The position numbers and the translations under genes were made by a program. A DNA stretch of 64,000 bases from NCBI GenBank assembly GCA_035222895.1, contig JAVYIG010000316.1:248001-312000 (forward strand), written 5' to 3'. Under the pieces are notes generated by a model. It was not told the DNA's origin, searched no databases, and saw nothing but the letters and a program-made list of their open reading frames with translations. Each line of letters opens with the position of its first letter. Position 1 is the first letter of the stretch. Shown here in pieces: positions 21,340-33,542 of this stretch. This DNA comes from Strongylocentrotus droebachiensis. Taxonomy: Eukaryota > Echinodermata > Echinoidea > Camarodonta > Strongylocentrotidae.

Positions 21340-22110
21340 GAATTGCATGTAGTTGAGTTGATTTATAAAGATTGCTAAATTTAAATATATTTATTCATTA
21401 TGCAAAAATGAAATAGTTGATATGGTAAATTTGAAGTGATATTGAATTGAATTTAATAATAAAATTTATTTAAAGTACCGTTTCAAGTGTTATATATTTA
21501 TATATCTTCATGCTTGCTTCTCTATTCAATCCATAACGAATTGTTATACATTTCTTTGCTTCTTTGCATTGTTGTCTTCAAATATGTGCCCATCTTGTTA
21601 TTGTGCTACCATTACTCTTCAAGGTCGCTGCTTTAGATGGGTTAGCATAGATGATTATGGATAACAGGTTCACATGAACAAAAGTCTGCTAATGATTTTT
21701 CAATTAATAATGGTATTGTGTAGGAACTATATAGTTGAGTTGATATATAAAGAATGCTTAATTGAAATATATGTATTCATTTATGCATGAATTTGAAGTG
21801 AAGTCAAATATTGAATTGAATTGAATTATGAAATTTATTTAATGTAATGTTTCATGTGTTATTTAATTATGTATACCTTCATGCTAGTTTTCTATTCAAT
21901 CCATAACAAATAGTTATACATTTCTTTGCTTCTTTGCATTGTTGTCTTCAAATATGTGCCCATCTAGTTATTGTGCTACCATTACTCTTCCAGGTCGCTG
22001 TTTTAAACGGGTTAGCATAGATGATTAGGGATAACAGGTTCACGTACATGAACAAAACTCTGCTAATGATTTTTCAATTAATAATGGTATTGTGTAGTAT
22101 TGTATTCATA
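21340..22110. repeat. Tandem duplication of about 380 bp in AT-rich DNA
   Basis: Two copies share AGTTGAGTTGAT, TTCTATTCAATCCATAAC, CATTTCTTTGCTTCTTTGC, ATGTGCCCATCT and GGTTAGCATAGATGATTA, starting near 21352 and 21734. They differ by scattered substitutions and small indels. Confidence 0.85.
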
Positions 22111-23190
22111 AAGCGAAATAAATTTCAATAAATTATCGAAGAGAAGAGATATCAGAGTAAGTCAATCGTAGCAATGAATTATCATAAAGGTATCGTGATA
22201 GGTCATATACTTTTGTTTGTGTAATAGTCACATCATTGAGGTTAAACAAATGTTTTATAACGATTTGTAACGTGTAAAAAACAACTTTACTGTAATTCAG
22301 TATGAAATGAAGTTACTTTAAATGTTGCATTTAATACATAATGAAATGTTGAAATAAATTCTAGTAAAAATTCATAATCATATCTGACTACTATGCGATT
22401 GTGTGTGGGTGTGTGTGTGTTCATGAGGGGGCGGGGTAGACAGATCCACACAAAACAAGCTTGAAGTTCGAGATTGAAGTGAGAATGAATGATAGTGATT
22501 ATAATTTAATAATTAGTCGCAAGGCTTGGTGATTGAATCAAGTAATATAACTATTCTGAAAAGCTAGAAACATCATCTTAAACGATATATAATATAATAA
22601 ATAACCAGTTTCAATTATGTATTAGGAATACATGATTTAATATATTATGTTTAACAAGGAATTAAGGGGGCTTTTTATTGATACTCGTCTTCGAGAATGG
22701 AAGTTCAATTGTTCCACAGCGCAAAAATTAAAGGAGTTAATAATGTATCCACCTTTCTAGCATGGAAATTGTATCGATATAATTATATCGAAATTAAATT
22801 AACTGAATAATCCTAACAGGCCCCCATGTTCTTGTCATTATCTTTACAAAAGCATTGTTTAAATTTGACACAGAAATTGAAAGGCGATCTTGAATTTCTG
22901 ACCATTGATATTTCTTGAAGTCTCCACATGGGGTGTTGTTCCAAATTATTGAAAATTGGAACAATCATTTTTATGCGAGGGTTGCCTTTATAGCACAAAT
23001 GGTGGAGGGGCCGGGGGGGGGGTTGTTCCCTCAAACCAAAATTGAAGAAAAAACTAATATAAAAGAAAAGGGGTCAGCTTTGGAAAGAAATACAAAAGGT
23101 TTATACCCCCTCCCCCCCCCCCCCCCTCCCCCTAGTAATGTGCATGCCCCCCAATCAGTCCGACCACGCTACACCACTGTCACAAGTGCA
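22111..23190. other. AT-rich non-coding stretch with G/C runs
   Basis: No supported gene. A GT-rich patch lies near 22405-22420, a G run at about 23013-23021 and a C run at about 23107-23126. Confidence 0.5.
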
Positions 23191-23865
23191 TGTGCCACTT
23201 CGTGGATTTTTTAATGCGCGAGATCAAGTGTGCTATGCGCGGCACGAGGGCTATGTGCCACTTCGTGGATTTGTTTACGTGCGCGCTGAAAGAATTCACG
23301 AAGCGGCACACGTGTGTGTAGCCTTGTTGTGTTATAATTGTACGCATGTCAGATATATATTATGTGTGGAAAGAAAGAGTAGATTCTCTTCTTTCTTTTC
23401 ATACATAATATGTTCTATTTATCGGAAGTAAGCGCCTCGAATTAGCTGGTTGAAATAAGGCATGATCTTTAATCGCGTTTTATTCCGAATGTGCTTATGC
23501 GCTTTAGCGGTCGCGTGTGACGGTTCGTGGATTCTTCGACGCCTTATCCAATGGGAGTAAACCTATATCATTTCAGCAGTACTTTTGTAATCTACTTTTC
23601 ATAATTATCTTTTTGGAAAAAAATCTATGAAATCAACTCAAAACGTACAACTTCAAAAATATTTTGCTGATATTACAGAATATATTGGTTACAAAGTGAT
23701 AACCGACAAAGTGAACATATTTATATCCTATCTGTTCAAAACCACGAAGGGCGTTGAGTCTTTGTTAACCATTATGAGTTAACGCCCTTCTGGTTCTAAA
23801 CAATTACGGTAAAGTATGTGTGATTAAACAGACACTGAACTATGGGTTTAATGGAGACATGCGCG

Positions 23866-24037
23866 AACGCAGGGGGGGGGGGAGGGGGTTAAACCCCCCT
23901 CAAATTTGTTTTAATTAACAAAAATATGTGCTCTTACCCCCCCTCCCCCGCTTATTCAGCGGCTGGCTCAGTCGTTGCGAAATTTTCAAATTTTAACCCC
24001 CCCCCCCCTCTCGAAAAAAATCCTTCGTACGCTACTG
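23866..24037. mobile_element. G-tract element copy
   Basis: It begins near CGCGAACGCAGGGGGG and ends TCCTTCGTACGCTACTG, with C/G runs and the GCTGGCTCAGTCGTTGCGA segment between. That segment is the complement of the module repeated at 6778-7322. Confidence 0.5.
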
Positions 24038-24040
24038 AAT

Positions 24041-27000
24041 GGAGACATATCAAAACATGTATAGAGGGTCAAAACGAACTCAGACAAAATTAATGTAAGA
24101 ACTTTCAGTTAGATCTTCAATGTAAGATGCTAAGGGGGTTTTAATCTTGCGACTTTGCCATGGAGTTCTGTCCATCTGTACTTCATTTAAAGATTTGTTA
24201 GACCATATGGATTCTATATCACCATAACTTGTTTAGTGTGCGTCCAGATCAAATATTTCGTGTTCAAATCTAATATTAAAACCTCTCGATTGACGAAACA
24301 ATCAAGTTTACCGATTAAATTCCCAATTTGAGAATCCTAATCACCGTCATGCGATCATTTTTTGTATATAGTATTCATCATTCTCACACTTCCACTGATC
24401 ACTTCCAGAACAACATGCGGTCGTGGTTAGATTCCCATTTTCAGAAATGGGAAATTCATACCGTTCAGTCGCAAATTGAATTATACTTGTGTAACATGTC
24501 CCATGCATCCAATGACGAAATACATTATTGTATCTAGATGGCCTTCCTTGATGGTCGTTCTCCTGAAAAACTAGGTCATGATTAATGGTAATATAGTAAA
24601 GGTTTTTGGCGGGGGTGCCACTAGACCATTCTAATTTTGTTCTGGGGGAGAGTATTCAGACCACATTTTTACCGAATATTTCAAGCTTAAGGGCTCTCGA
24701 CAGTCCAAAAAAACACCAACAATAACAATAAACAAACAACAACAACAACATATGTCACTCTTTTTTAAAGGTTCCTAACAGCCAATAAAATGTCAAAATG
24801 ATCAGACATATAATTTAAATGGAGTGTCACCCCCCCCCCCCCTATCTTTAGCGACGTCTTCAGGAGCGTTCATATCGTGTTTTGCATCAAAGAAGTAAAT
24901 TTACACGAGACCACGTGAGGTGACCAAGGCCTATATAACAACCCGTATGGACACCGGAATGCACTTATATTTTCTGCTCGTATAGGTATCAGACCAATCC
25001 TATATCTCGTTTACTGACGAATAGAGGCAGGGCCTACAATATTATTATAATACCTTTTGGACACTGAAATCAGTAATTTAATTCATGGCATTTACTTTTG
25101 AACTCTTGCAAACATAGATGTGACATTTTGACAGGAACGGGTCCGGATTTTTGTGAAAGGTTTCAAAAGAATATCTGATAAGCAAAAAGTATAGAGGGCT
25201 ATCAATGTTTTAGATGAATTTTATGAAGAAAAAAATCTTGTACAAGCAACCCCGAGAATGGGTTATCAAATTTGTTAGGTGCCTTGTCCGTTGGAAATTT
25301 GAAAGGGGGCGAAAAATTTCTATTGGTATACGCACGGTATATGCCACGTTGACTTTAAAAGGTGCACGGACCGGCTGTGTCCCCATAAATCAGTTAATAC
25401 ATTTCAGGTAGCGGTTATAGAGAGATGAAAAACGAATACGTTCTTAAGTTAAATTATCATATCCCTGAACTTCGATAACATGCTGTGTTTCATTATTTGA
25501 CTCCTGATGCCTGAGTCTGTTCCAATCCTACACAATTAGGCTACCAATATTCCGTATATAGTCTTTCAAGTTTCACTAAAATCGTCGAATAAATACAGGG
25601 CAACGGTACGATTTCAATTGTGATTCAAAACACGTCAGACCGGAATTAGCGCATCAATCTGTGATTATTATTATCAAAAAAGAGCGGCGTTCAAAAAGAA
25701 GCTCATTAGTACTCTTGGCTCGATTAAACAATACTATTCCCAACGGGCGGTAAGCACGATATATGACATGTGAGTCGTGAATGCATTACTGATGAACAAA
25801 ACTCTGACCAGATATTTAGGACAATTTAGTGATTTTGTTCCAGTAAAGTGTCCACAGCGACGGGAGGTTGGTACATAACAAGCACACACATAATTGGTCA
25901 TAAAAGGTGAATAAAATGATATTAACTATTGCATCATGACTAATGCATGCAATAATGCATTCATTTCTCACTGACTTAGGGTTGAGTAATTACCTCATAG
26001 AATGGTTACGACTCAAATGAATTATTAAAATTCAGTCAGAAAAGCATATTCATTTTCAAAAGCCGGTCGAGGATTTTCAAATATAGAGGGATAGTGCAAA
26101 ATGGAAGCAGCGTGCAGTCATGTACCAATATGAGTTGGAAGTATGCCAAGAATAAGTTGATTTATACAGGCTATCTGCAATCGCAAGTGACTGATTACAC
26201 ATCCGACCAGTAAGTGACATTGGGAATTCGATAGAAATTTTCCCCTTAAACATGCTATGAGTTGTTGTTTCTTGAATACACGTATAACACGTACACGTCC
26301 ATAAAACTATACATAAGTATTTTTTTCATCAGGTAGAAAATATGTCAGCCTTACGGTTTGCCCACTTTAATCAGTGACAGAAGTTGTTTAATGAATGGCT
26401 GAAATTGAGCAGCACCGTCAAGGAAAAGGATGCGATGAGCTATGGACATCATAAACTGAGTTTTACAGATGCCCAAAGACACTAAACAAATTAATGTTGA
26501 ACATTAAACGCCAATGAGCGACGAACCTGTACGTCAACCGAGGGTTTGACCCACAGGGAGAGTGATGAAGCGATTGAGAATATTGACATTTTTGATAACT
26601 TCAAAGAAAGAAAGAAGGAAAGGTGGGAAGGAAATAGAAATAACGTATATTCCCCTATTAGATGTTTAAACGTAATTGTGAAAGAGGAGCATAAACAAAG
26701 AAAAAGGGAAGAGAGAGGAAGGAAGGGCAGGGAAGAGAGAGGAAGGGAGTAAGACAGAGAGGGGGAGAGATAGGAGGATGAGAAGTTATAAGAACGGTCG
26801 GAAGCATGTAGCAAGAGCACAAATTGGTGATAGAGGGCGGCAGACTTATGAAAGCAACAGTGACATTGATTAGAAGAGTTTGGCCAACCCTGTAGCTGTT
26901 CGAGTTGGACCGCAATATGGCGACTACTGCTGTGTTGGGCAAGCACAAAACAAAAGAATATACGCCATGTTGTGACCCAGTGAAACCAAGTTGGCCAAAC

Positions 27001-28343
27001 TCTGTGTACATATTGCTCTGGAAAGCAAGTCTCTGGTTCAATCATCATTTCAACTGAATACAAAAATGCCAGGTCCTTTATAGAGCGGGATACGTAGCTT
27101 ATCACATTTTGACAAAGTAACAAAAAGATTAAATGAGGATTATCGGAACAGATTAGAGGCTTAGAAAATCGAGAAAATGATGCATGAAGAAACAGACCAG
27201 GCCGAAGGGTGGGGAAAAAAAAAGGGGTGATGGAGGAAAATAAAGAAATAAATAAGAGTATGTACATGTACATTTACGAACTTTAACCACAGAACTGAGT
27301 TTAACTGTCGATTCTGTGACTTTAACCTGTCAACGAAAATGTTATGGTTTTCAAAATCACGATGATATGGTAATTTGTTTGCAGATTCACTCACAGAATA
27401 GTTTTAACAACGGGTTCTGATCAGCAGAACCACATACATTTATGTAATCCTTGAATCAAATCTATTTTGTTGATGACGTCGTCGTAGATGGGGCTATTTC
27501 ACAATGCAAGTTAGAGTACATTACTAGTCAGGGTTAGGTGTCAGAGGTAAAATTTACCTCTGGCATTTTCACCTCTAACATTTTTACCTCTAATTTTTTT
27601 TTAAATCTAGCACCACTAGTCAGTGCCATGAGAACTAATGAAATGAACTGGGTACGTTGTAACGATTGTCGGGGTGTATATGTACGCTGAGAGCATTTTG
27701 AATAAGAGCAAACAAGAAGAAGAAAAAATGTTGTATAGTCTTTACCAAGATTATTTGAAATATGCATTTTAAGGCCAAGGTTTAAAATCGTATTGTGTCG
27801 AAAAGGAAAAAACCTCTTTTACTTATATATTTCATGAGTGCATTAATATTTTTAATATGTTACATATTGTTTTACGCCATAGCCCTGTAATTTCTAATAA
27901 TACAATATACATCATTTTATGTGTGTAATCATTTTTTCCATATATACATGTACAAGATGATTTCTAATGCAGTATTTGGAAACTATGTACCGGGTATTTG
28001 AAAAATGGAGGTTTGTTATGTAAACATTACCAATTTGGTACTTAAAGAGCTTGGCTGGCAATAACACCATTTAAAAATGGGAACCTTGTTCACTTGATTC
28101 TTTTTATGTATATCCCCCAAATCAACTGATTTATCAGCTTGCACTCAAATCCACTTCTTAACACTCACACATAAGGCAATAATTCAAAATAAAAGCAATA
28201 TTTCAAACCTTTCCAAACTATAATCCACAGTTTTTTCACTCTCTCTATTCACAATATTAATACGAATGCACACACACACAATATCAACTCGTAGCACAAA
28301 AATATTACAGACATATGGAAATCAGTCTTCTCCGGTTCAGATC
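24041..28343. other. Intergenic AT-rich stretch without a recognised gene
   Basis: I see no supported exon. A 260-codon minus-strand frame at 26491-27273 overlaps a purine-rich antisense tract and has no recognisable domain. A C run lies at about 24830-24842. A small cluster of TTTTTACCTCTAA-like words lies at 27545-27600. Confidence 0.5.
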
Positions 28344-28349
28344 TTTATT
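28344..28349 (-). promoter_or_regulatory. Candidate polyadenylation signal for RSBN1
   Basis: AATAAA on the minus strand (AATAAAGATC) at the far end of the AT-rich tract downstream of RSBN1. Many other AATAAA words exist in this AT-rich DNA, so the choice is weak. Confidence 0.25.
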
Positions 28350-31300
28350 AAGTATACAAAATGATCATCATATTAGAAGAAATTGTCATGAGACACATTT
28401 TCCCTCTCTTTTCAATAACTTTTGTCTTCAATTAAATAAGATAAATACTCAGGGAAACAAGATGTTAATGAAATCCTTTGCAAGATGAGAATTCATCGAT
28501 TGATTAAAATCAAATGCGTTTTTCATTTATAGCACTGCTTGACTTAAATCTTGATCAAAATTAAATAATCTATTTATTTGCGCAAAATATATTTTTTCAG
28601 CCTGCAGCTTTATTTTACTGAGAATCAGGGCATGTAGTTTATTAGTGGATCAATATCTGTAGAAGATAATACATTCACTTATACATAATAAAAAGAAAAC
28701 TTACTGAAAATTTTGAACAGAGTCATCTACTAACTGAAAGAAATTGAAATGCATAAACTGTAACCAATTGCAGTGCATAAATTGAAATGAAACAGACATG
28801 ACAAACAAAAAGATATATGTACATAGCACAGATTATATACAAGCTTATTATTTATAATGTGAGGAGAAAGAAACCCATAGGTAAATAATTTAAAATCAAT
28901 TATCAATGTACATTCCTGGATAAGAAAGTGTAATATGTTCTAGATTGTTGGAACAACTTTTAAGTTTTTTTAGTTACTTTTTCCAAGAAGCCTTAAAAAT
29001 CACCACCACACTTATTGTGTAAGATATCAGTTTAGTGTGAAGTGGGTTTTTTCTACCCTAAAAAAAGCAATCAAAATAGAATAAACATCTTGTAGCACAG
29101 ACTGCCTTCACTCCTTTTTGTGTATTGTGGTTTGACAAATACTTTCAACAGGCTCTAGCCAGTGTTATCTTAAGCTATACACAAATGTAAGTATGCAACA
29201 GGTTAAAATCATGTAGAGTAATGAAGAAATGTAAGTCCACAATCTGGCCGATTTAAGTTTGATAATATCTCCACCGACCCAGGCCTCCCCCTAACTTGCT
29301 GGAAAAACCAATAACGATCCACAAATCATTGCTTTCCTTCCACTGATCTATCACACAAACTGCAATAATCCCTAAAATATACCATCAAAATACTGCTGAA
29401 AAATGATGTACCTGTAAAAGGACCCAAAATGACAATTAAGAGAACTTTTAACTTTAATCCATTATGCTACATGTCATTAAGAATTTAAAGGAACACAAAC
29501 AGGTACATGCATGATTGTACAGTCAGTAGGTGTCTAGTCTTGAGTAATCCTTGTATTCTAAAAATGTGTATTTAGCAATGTAACAAATGATCCAACCTGC
29601 AGGTGATGTACATGTACACTGTGCATTGTACAGTCATGACAATGCCTGTAGAACAACATGTGTGAAGGATGATACATTTAGCATGCTCTGTGATTGAACT
29701 GTCATCCTTATCACTTACAGATCATGTTTTTTAAAACCCAAATCTTGGCCAAAAGTAGCCCCCCCCCCCCCCCCTCCCCCGAAGAAATAAATATGAAAGA
29801 AATCAAAACCATTTTTGTAAATATCAATCTAGTGATCGGTAACACTCTGCAGTCTGTCCTTGTATCAATGGAATGCTGTGTAAAATGCTTGAATATGTAA
29901 ACCTCAGTTAGGAAAGTCAAGATCATCTAAATGTACCCTGAAGTAAAAAGAATACATATTCTGACATACAAGTAGCAATGAATAAAAAGAAAGAAATAAC
30001 ACTCTAGCATCCACATAAATCATCAATAAATATATACATACAATTTATCCCTCAGGATTTTCATGTATACATTTTGTGTAAATTGCAACAGATTTCAAAA
30101 ATAGAAAGTGGTACATGTACATGCATACTGACCTTTCATGACAAAACAGCAGCATAAGTAAATGTGTAACTGACATTTTTTGCAAAATTGAGTTATTTAG
30201 TGTGGGACTGTGGGTGACTCAGAAGTCAGAACATCAATTAACACATGTTAAACTAAAATCTAGGGTTTAAAAAATACTGTAATTACCTATTTTGATAAGT
30301 CAACACTGAATAAAAAACATTAAAACACTGTTAACACTTAACACTTAACAGCAACATGAAATGCAAGTTTCTTCTATCTCAGAAACATTAAAATGTCAGT
30401 TAGGTACCGGTATGCTGTTTTGTCGTGGAAGGGCAGTATAGCATTCTACTGTTTCTACATGTACATATAAGTCACATATTTTACTCAATAGGCAAAGTGG
30501 AAATATATTATAAATTACAAAAATTGCCAATAAATATATCAGTCAAATTCATGTATAGGGATTGAACACAAATAAATACTGCCAGAAATGGGCTCAAGGG
30601 AATTTCCCAATAAATAACAAATTTGCAGGATGTATTGTAATGTACATGTAGTATGCACACATGTACATGTATGAACTACATCCTCAGAGCAACCATGCAA
30701 TTTTACACATGGTGGCTGCAAGACTACAAGTGCACCTATAGAAAATAAAGATTATGTGTCTACAAAAAATTGATACTTGAATACAAAATATATTCATTTG
30801 TAACAGTTTTTTAAATTTAAGCATCACAATACTTTTAAATCAAATAATCAAAGACGATTTTAGGACTACATGTTACATGTACCAATACATTGCTTTTATA
30901 AGCAAGTATTACAGTACTTTGATATGCTTGCATCTTCATGTATGTTGCAATTGCAGAAATAATGAATTTCCCCTCCCCTCTTTCAATACCAACTCAAGCG
31001 GGTCAAAATAAGGATTGAATTTAAAAGCTTATTTCCATTGATTAATTAGAGAAAAGCTGAAATTAAAGGCATTAAAGGGTTATGGGATGTAACCCCTAGA
31101 GAGAGTTGCAAGAACTCAGCATGCAAACATCTGTATTACTCAGACTTCGACACTCTCAATTAAATGAATCATACACAACACTAATTTACCAATTGTTCAC
31201 TGTTGCATGTACATGTACAATGTACTGTACATGTACATTGTACAACACTGAGGCCTAAGAGGAAATGGGCAACATGAAAACAGAATATAGGGGCTACTTC

Positions 31301-33542
31301 GACTTACTGCCCTTACAAGAACAATTGACAGCTACCTGGAAAAGGGCCCCTAAACACTAATTGAAGCATGGAAATTTGATTCTCTTATACAAATATATTT
31401 TGATAGATATTGGTTTTATTTTCTATTACCGGTAATATTTTTTGATAGAGGAAATGAAGCCCTATTGAATTGAATTATGATGGATTAAGTGCTTTATTAC
31501 AGCATACATGTACATAGATATGATTTCAAATTACGTACAGTGTTTGTAGTACATCAAAATCGCAACTATTCTTTCAATCGACTCAAGGGCGACTTCAATA
31601 CCCTATTGTATGTCCCTTAAAAGCCATGTCTGGATCATGAAATACCTTACTGTTATGTTTGCACTTTACAATAGGTGACTGGCAAGTTGCAATCTTTAAT
31701 ATATATATGTACAGTACATAGTGTTTCAGAAAGCAACAGATCAATTACTGTATGCTTTTAATCTCATTTTTCAATTTTGAAGATGTGGTCAACAAATCTA
31801 TGTCAATCTCAAATCAGCAAATGATAATTTATAATTAGACTGTTCAATTAAGGAGAATTCTCCTAATTGTTTTAAGCCATCATGAATTTCTATTTCTCTT
31901 CTCAATCTTGCAAAATAAAATTAACAAAACAATTAGTAGCAAGCCACAATAGAATCATAGCCTAAAGATGCAAGCACATTCAGCGACATTTGGATTTTTA
32001 TTAAATAGGTTTGTCCTCCATGATAGTACGATTCAAAAGATAATAATTTACAAACAAATAAAATGCAAATATTGTAATAAATATGGTAGAAATGTAAACA
32101 ATGAACACCACTGCACAATATGAATAATAAATAATTTAATTTCTAATACAAGTTCAAGGAATTCCTATTGTATCTAGCTTCCTATTTTCCTGTTACAAAA
32201 ATTACTTGGACATCAATTTCTTTTCATTATTCTTCTTTTAAATAAAGTGCCACCTTCAGTACAAATGTTCAATGTAATTTCTTGAATAGTTTCTGCATCT
32301 CCTTTTTAAACAACAACAAAAAAGAAAGAAAAGAATACAAGTGCCTTAATATAACAGTGAATGGCTTTCTCTGATCTTTATTTCAACTTTTAAAAAGCCT
32401 CTCATGTTTTCATTTATGTTATCAATTACCATTTCTGTCATTTTAAATTTGAGTTAGCCAAAGCTTAATGATTGCTGTTAAAATCATATCGTGGGCCAGT
32501 GATCAATTTAAAAAATACACATATTTATATGCAAGTACACTTGAATAAAGATGCCATCTTCAATTTCAACTCATAGAGATCTGGAACATTTTCAGAAAAT
32601 TTCAGTAAAATTTCTAAAAAATGTTGTTTCTGAAAAATTACACAAAGAAAGTGACCAAAATAGGAGGCAAGAACAGACTATTACAATGTAAATACTTATA
32701 AAATGTGGAGATACATGTAAATGGGGTCATTACCTGAAAATTCATGGACAATTTACAAATTAAGCAGCGCTACTACATGTACTATAAGTTTAAATTTAAA
32801 CCAACGTTCAAGCTCAAATGTGTGCATCAAGTACTTAAATCATGTACACAACACAAGAGTGAAATGACTGAACTTAAGTGAACATGGTTTAACAAAAAAG
32901 TTTGCAAATACTGAGTAACTGAATACACAAACCTGTGTATGTTCAATTTGGGGCTCCCTGGTCATGGACTGAGAGTTTATATTTAAAAAAATATATATAT
33001 AGGGCAGATATCGCATTTCATTTTCATGGAATATTATCAAAGAAAACAATACCAGGCTGCCTTTAGGTGTGAATGAAGGTAAACGAATTGTAAGTTCAAT
33101 GTTCTGAAACGATAGCATTTTTAGGAGGCTTCACATCGGGTAAAAGATCAAAACATATATAACTTAGTCTCAAATCCATTTCATCTGAATAGGATCATCA
33201 CATCACAACCCTGATTCATTCAAGAGAAACACAGGATCATCCATTGGTTGGTAATAAAAGATATGAGTTACAGCAATCTACAGTACAAAGACACATCATG
33301 TGCATGTAATTGGTAGATGATACCTGAGAAGATTATTAATATTGACATTCATCCATCCATCCATCCATCCATCCTTCTATCCAATCATATATCATTGAAA
33401 GAAATAGCACTCATCAGGAATTTTAAATAAAAATCACTTAAGATAGAACATGTTCACAAGAAGCTAAAGGAGGCCTAAAAAAGTGGAAGATATTCTCTAT
33501 TAATCAGATGCACTGTGCTTCTCAAAACTTGTAAACTACACA
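28350..33542 (-). other. AT-rich tract downstream of RSBN1, possible long 3' UTR
   Basis: Five kilobases with no credible coding frame on either strand. It is fairly uniform in composition and rich in TGTACATG words, for example 31205-31246. A long 3' UTR is a reasonable reading, but intergenic DNA or a last intron (if the donor at 33550 is used) cannot be excluded. A C run lies at 29760-29778. Confidence 0.35.
33353..33376. repeat. (ATCC)n microsatellite
   Basis: Six tandem CATC/ATCC units, just downstream of the last RSBN1 exon. Confidence 0.9.

Larger units (their letters stand above)
14742..23533. mobile_element. Candidate large DNA transposon marked by 18-bp end motifs
   Basis: Copies of AATCCACGAAGTGGCACA lie at 14742-14759, 14923-14940 (one change) and 14985-15002. 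The inverted form TGTGCCACTTCGTGGATT lies at 23191-23208 and 23254-23271, with variants at 23293-23310 (same orientation as the left copies) and 23516-23533. This reads as multiple transposase-binding sites at two opposed ends. The interior holds a broken transposase-like gene (18842-20009) and two spliced exon-like frames (17204-17439, 18074 onward). Exact termini and target duplication could not be fixed, and secondary insertions (SINEs, G tracts) are present. It could also be two unrelated repeats of one family. Confidence 0.4.

Noticed and set aside
26491-27273. 260-codon minus-strand frame
   Set aside because: No recognisable domain or splice support; its Ser/Leu/Phe-rich parts fall on an antisense purine-rich tract. 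Length alone is weak evidence in one frame of this composition.
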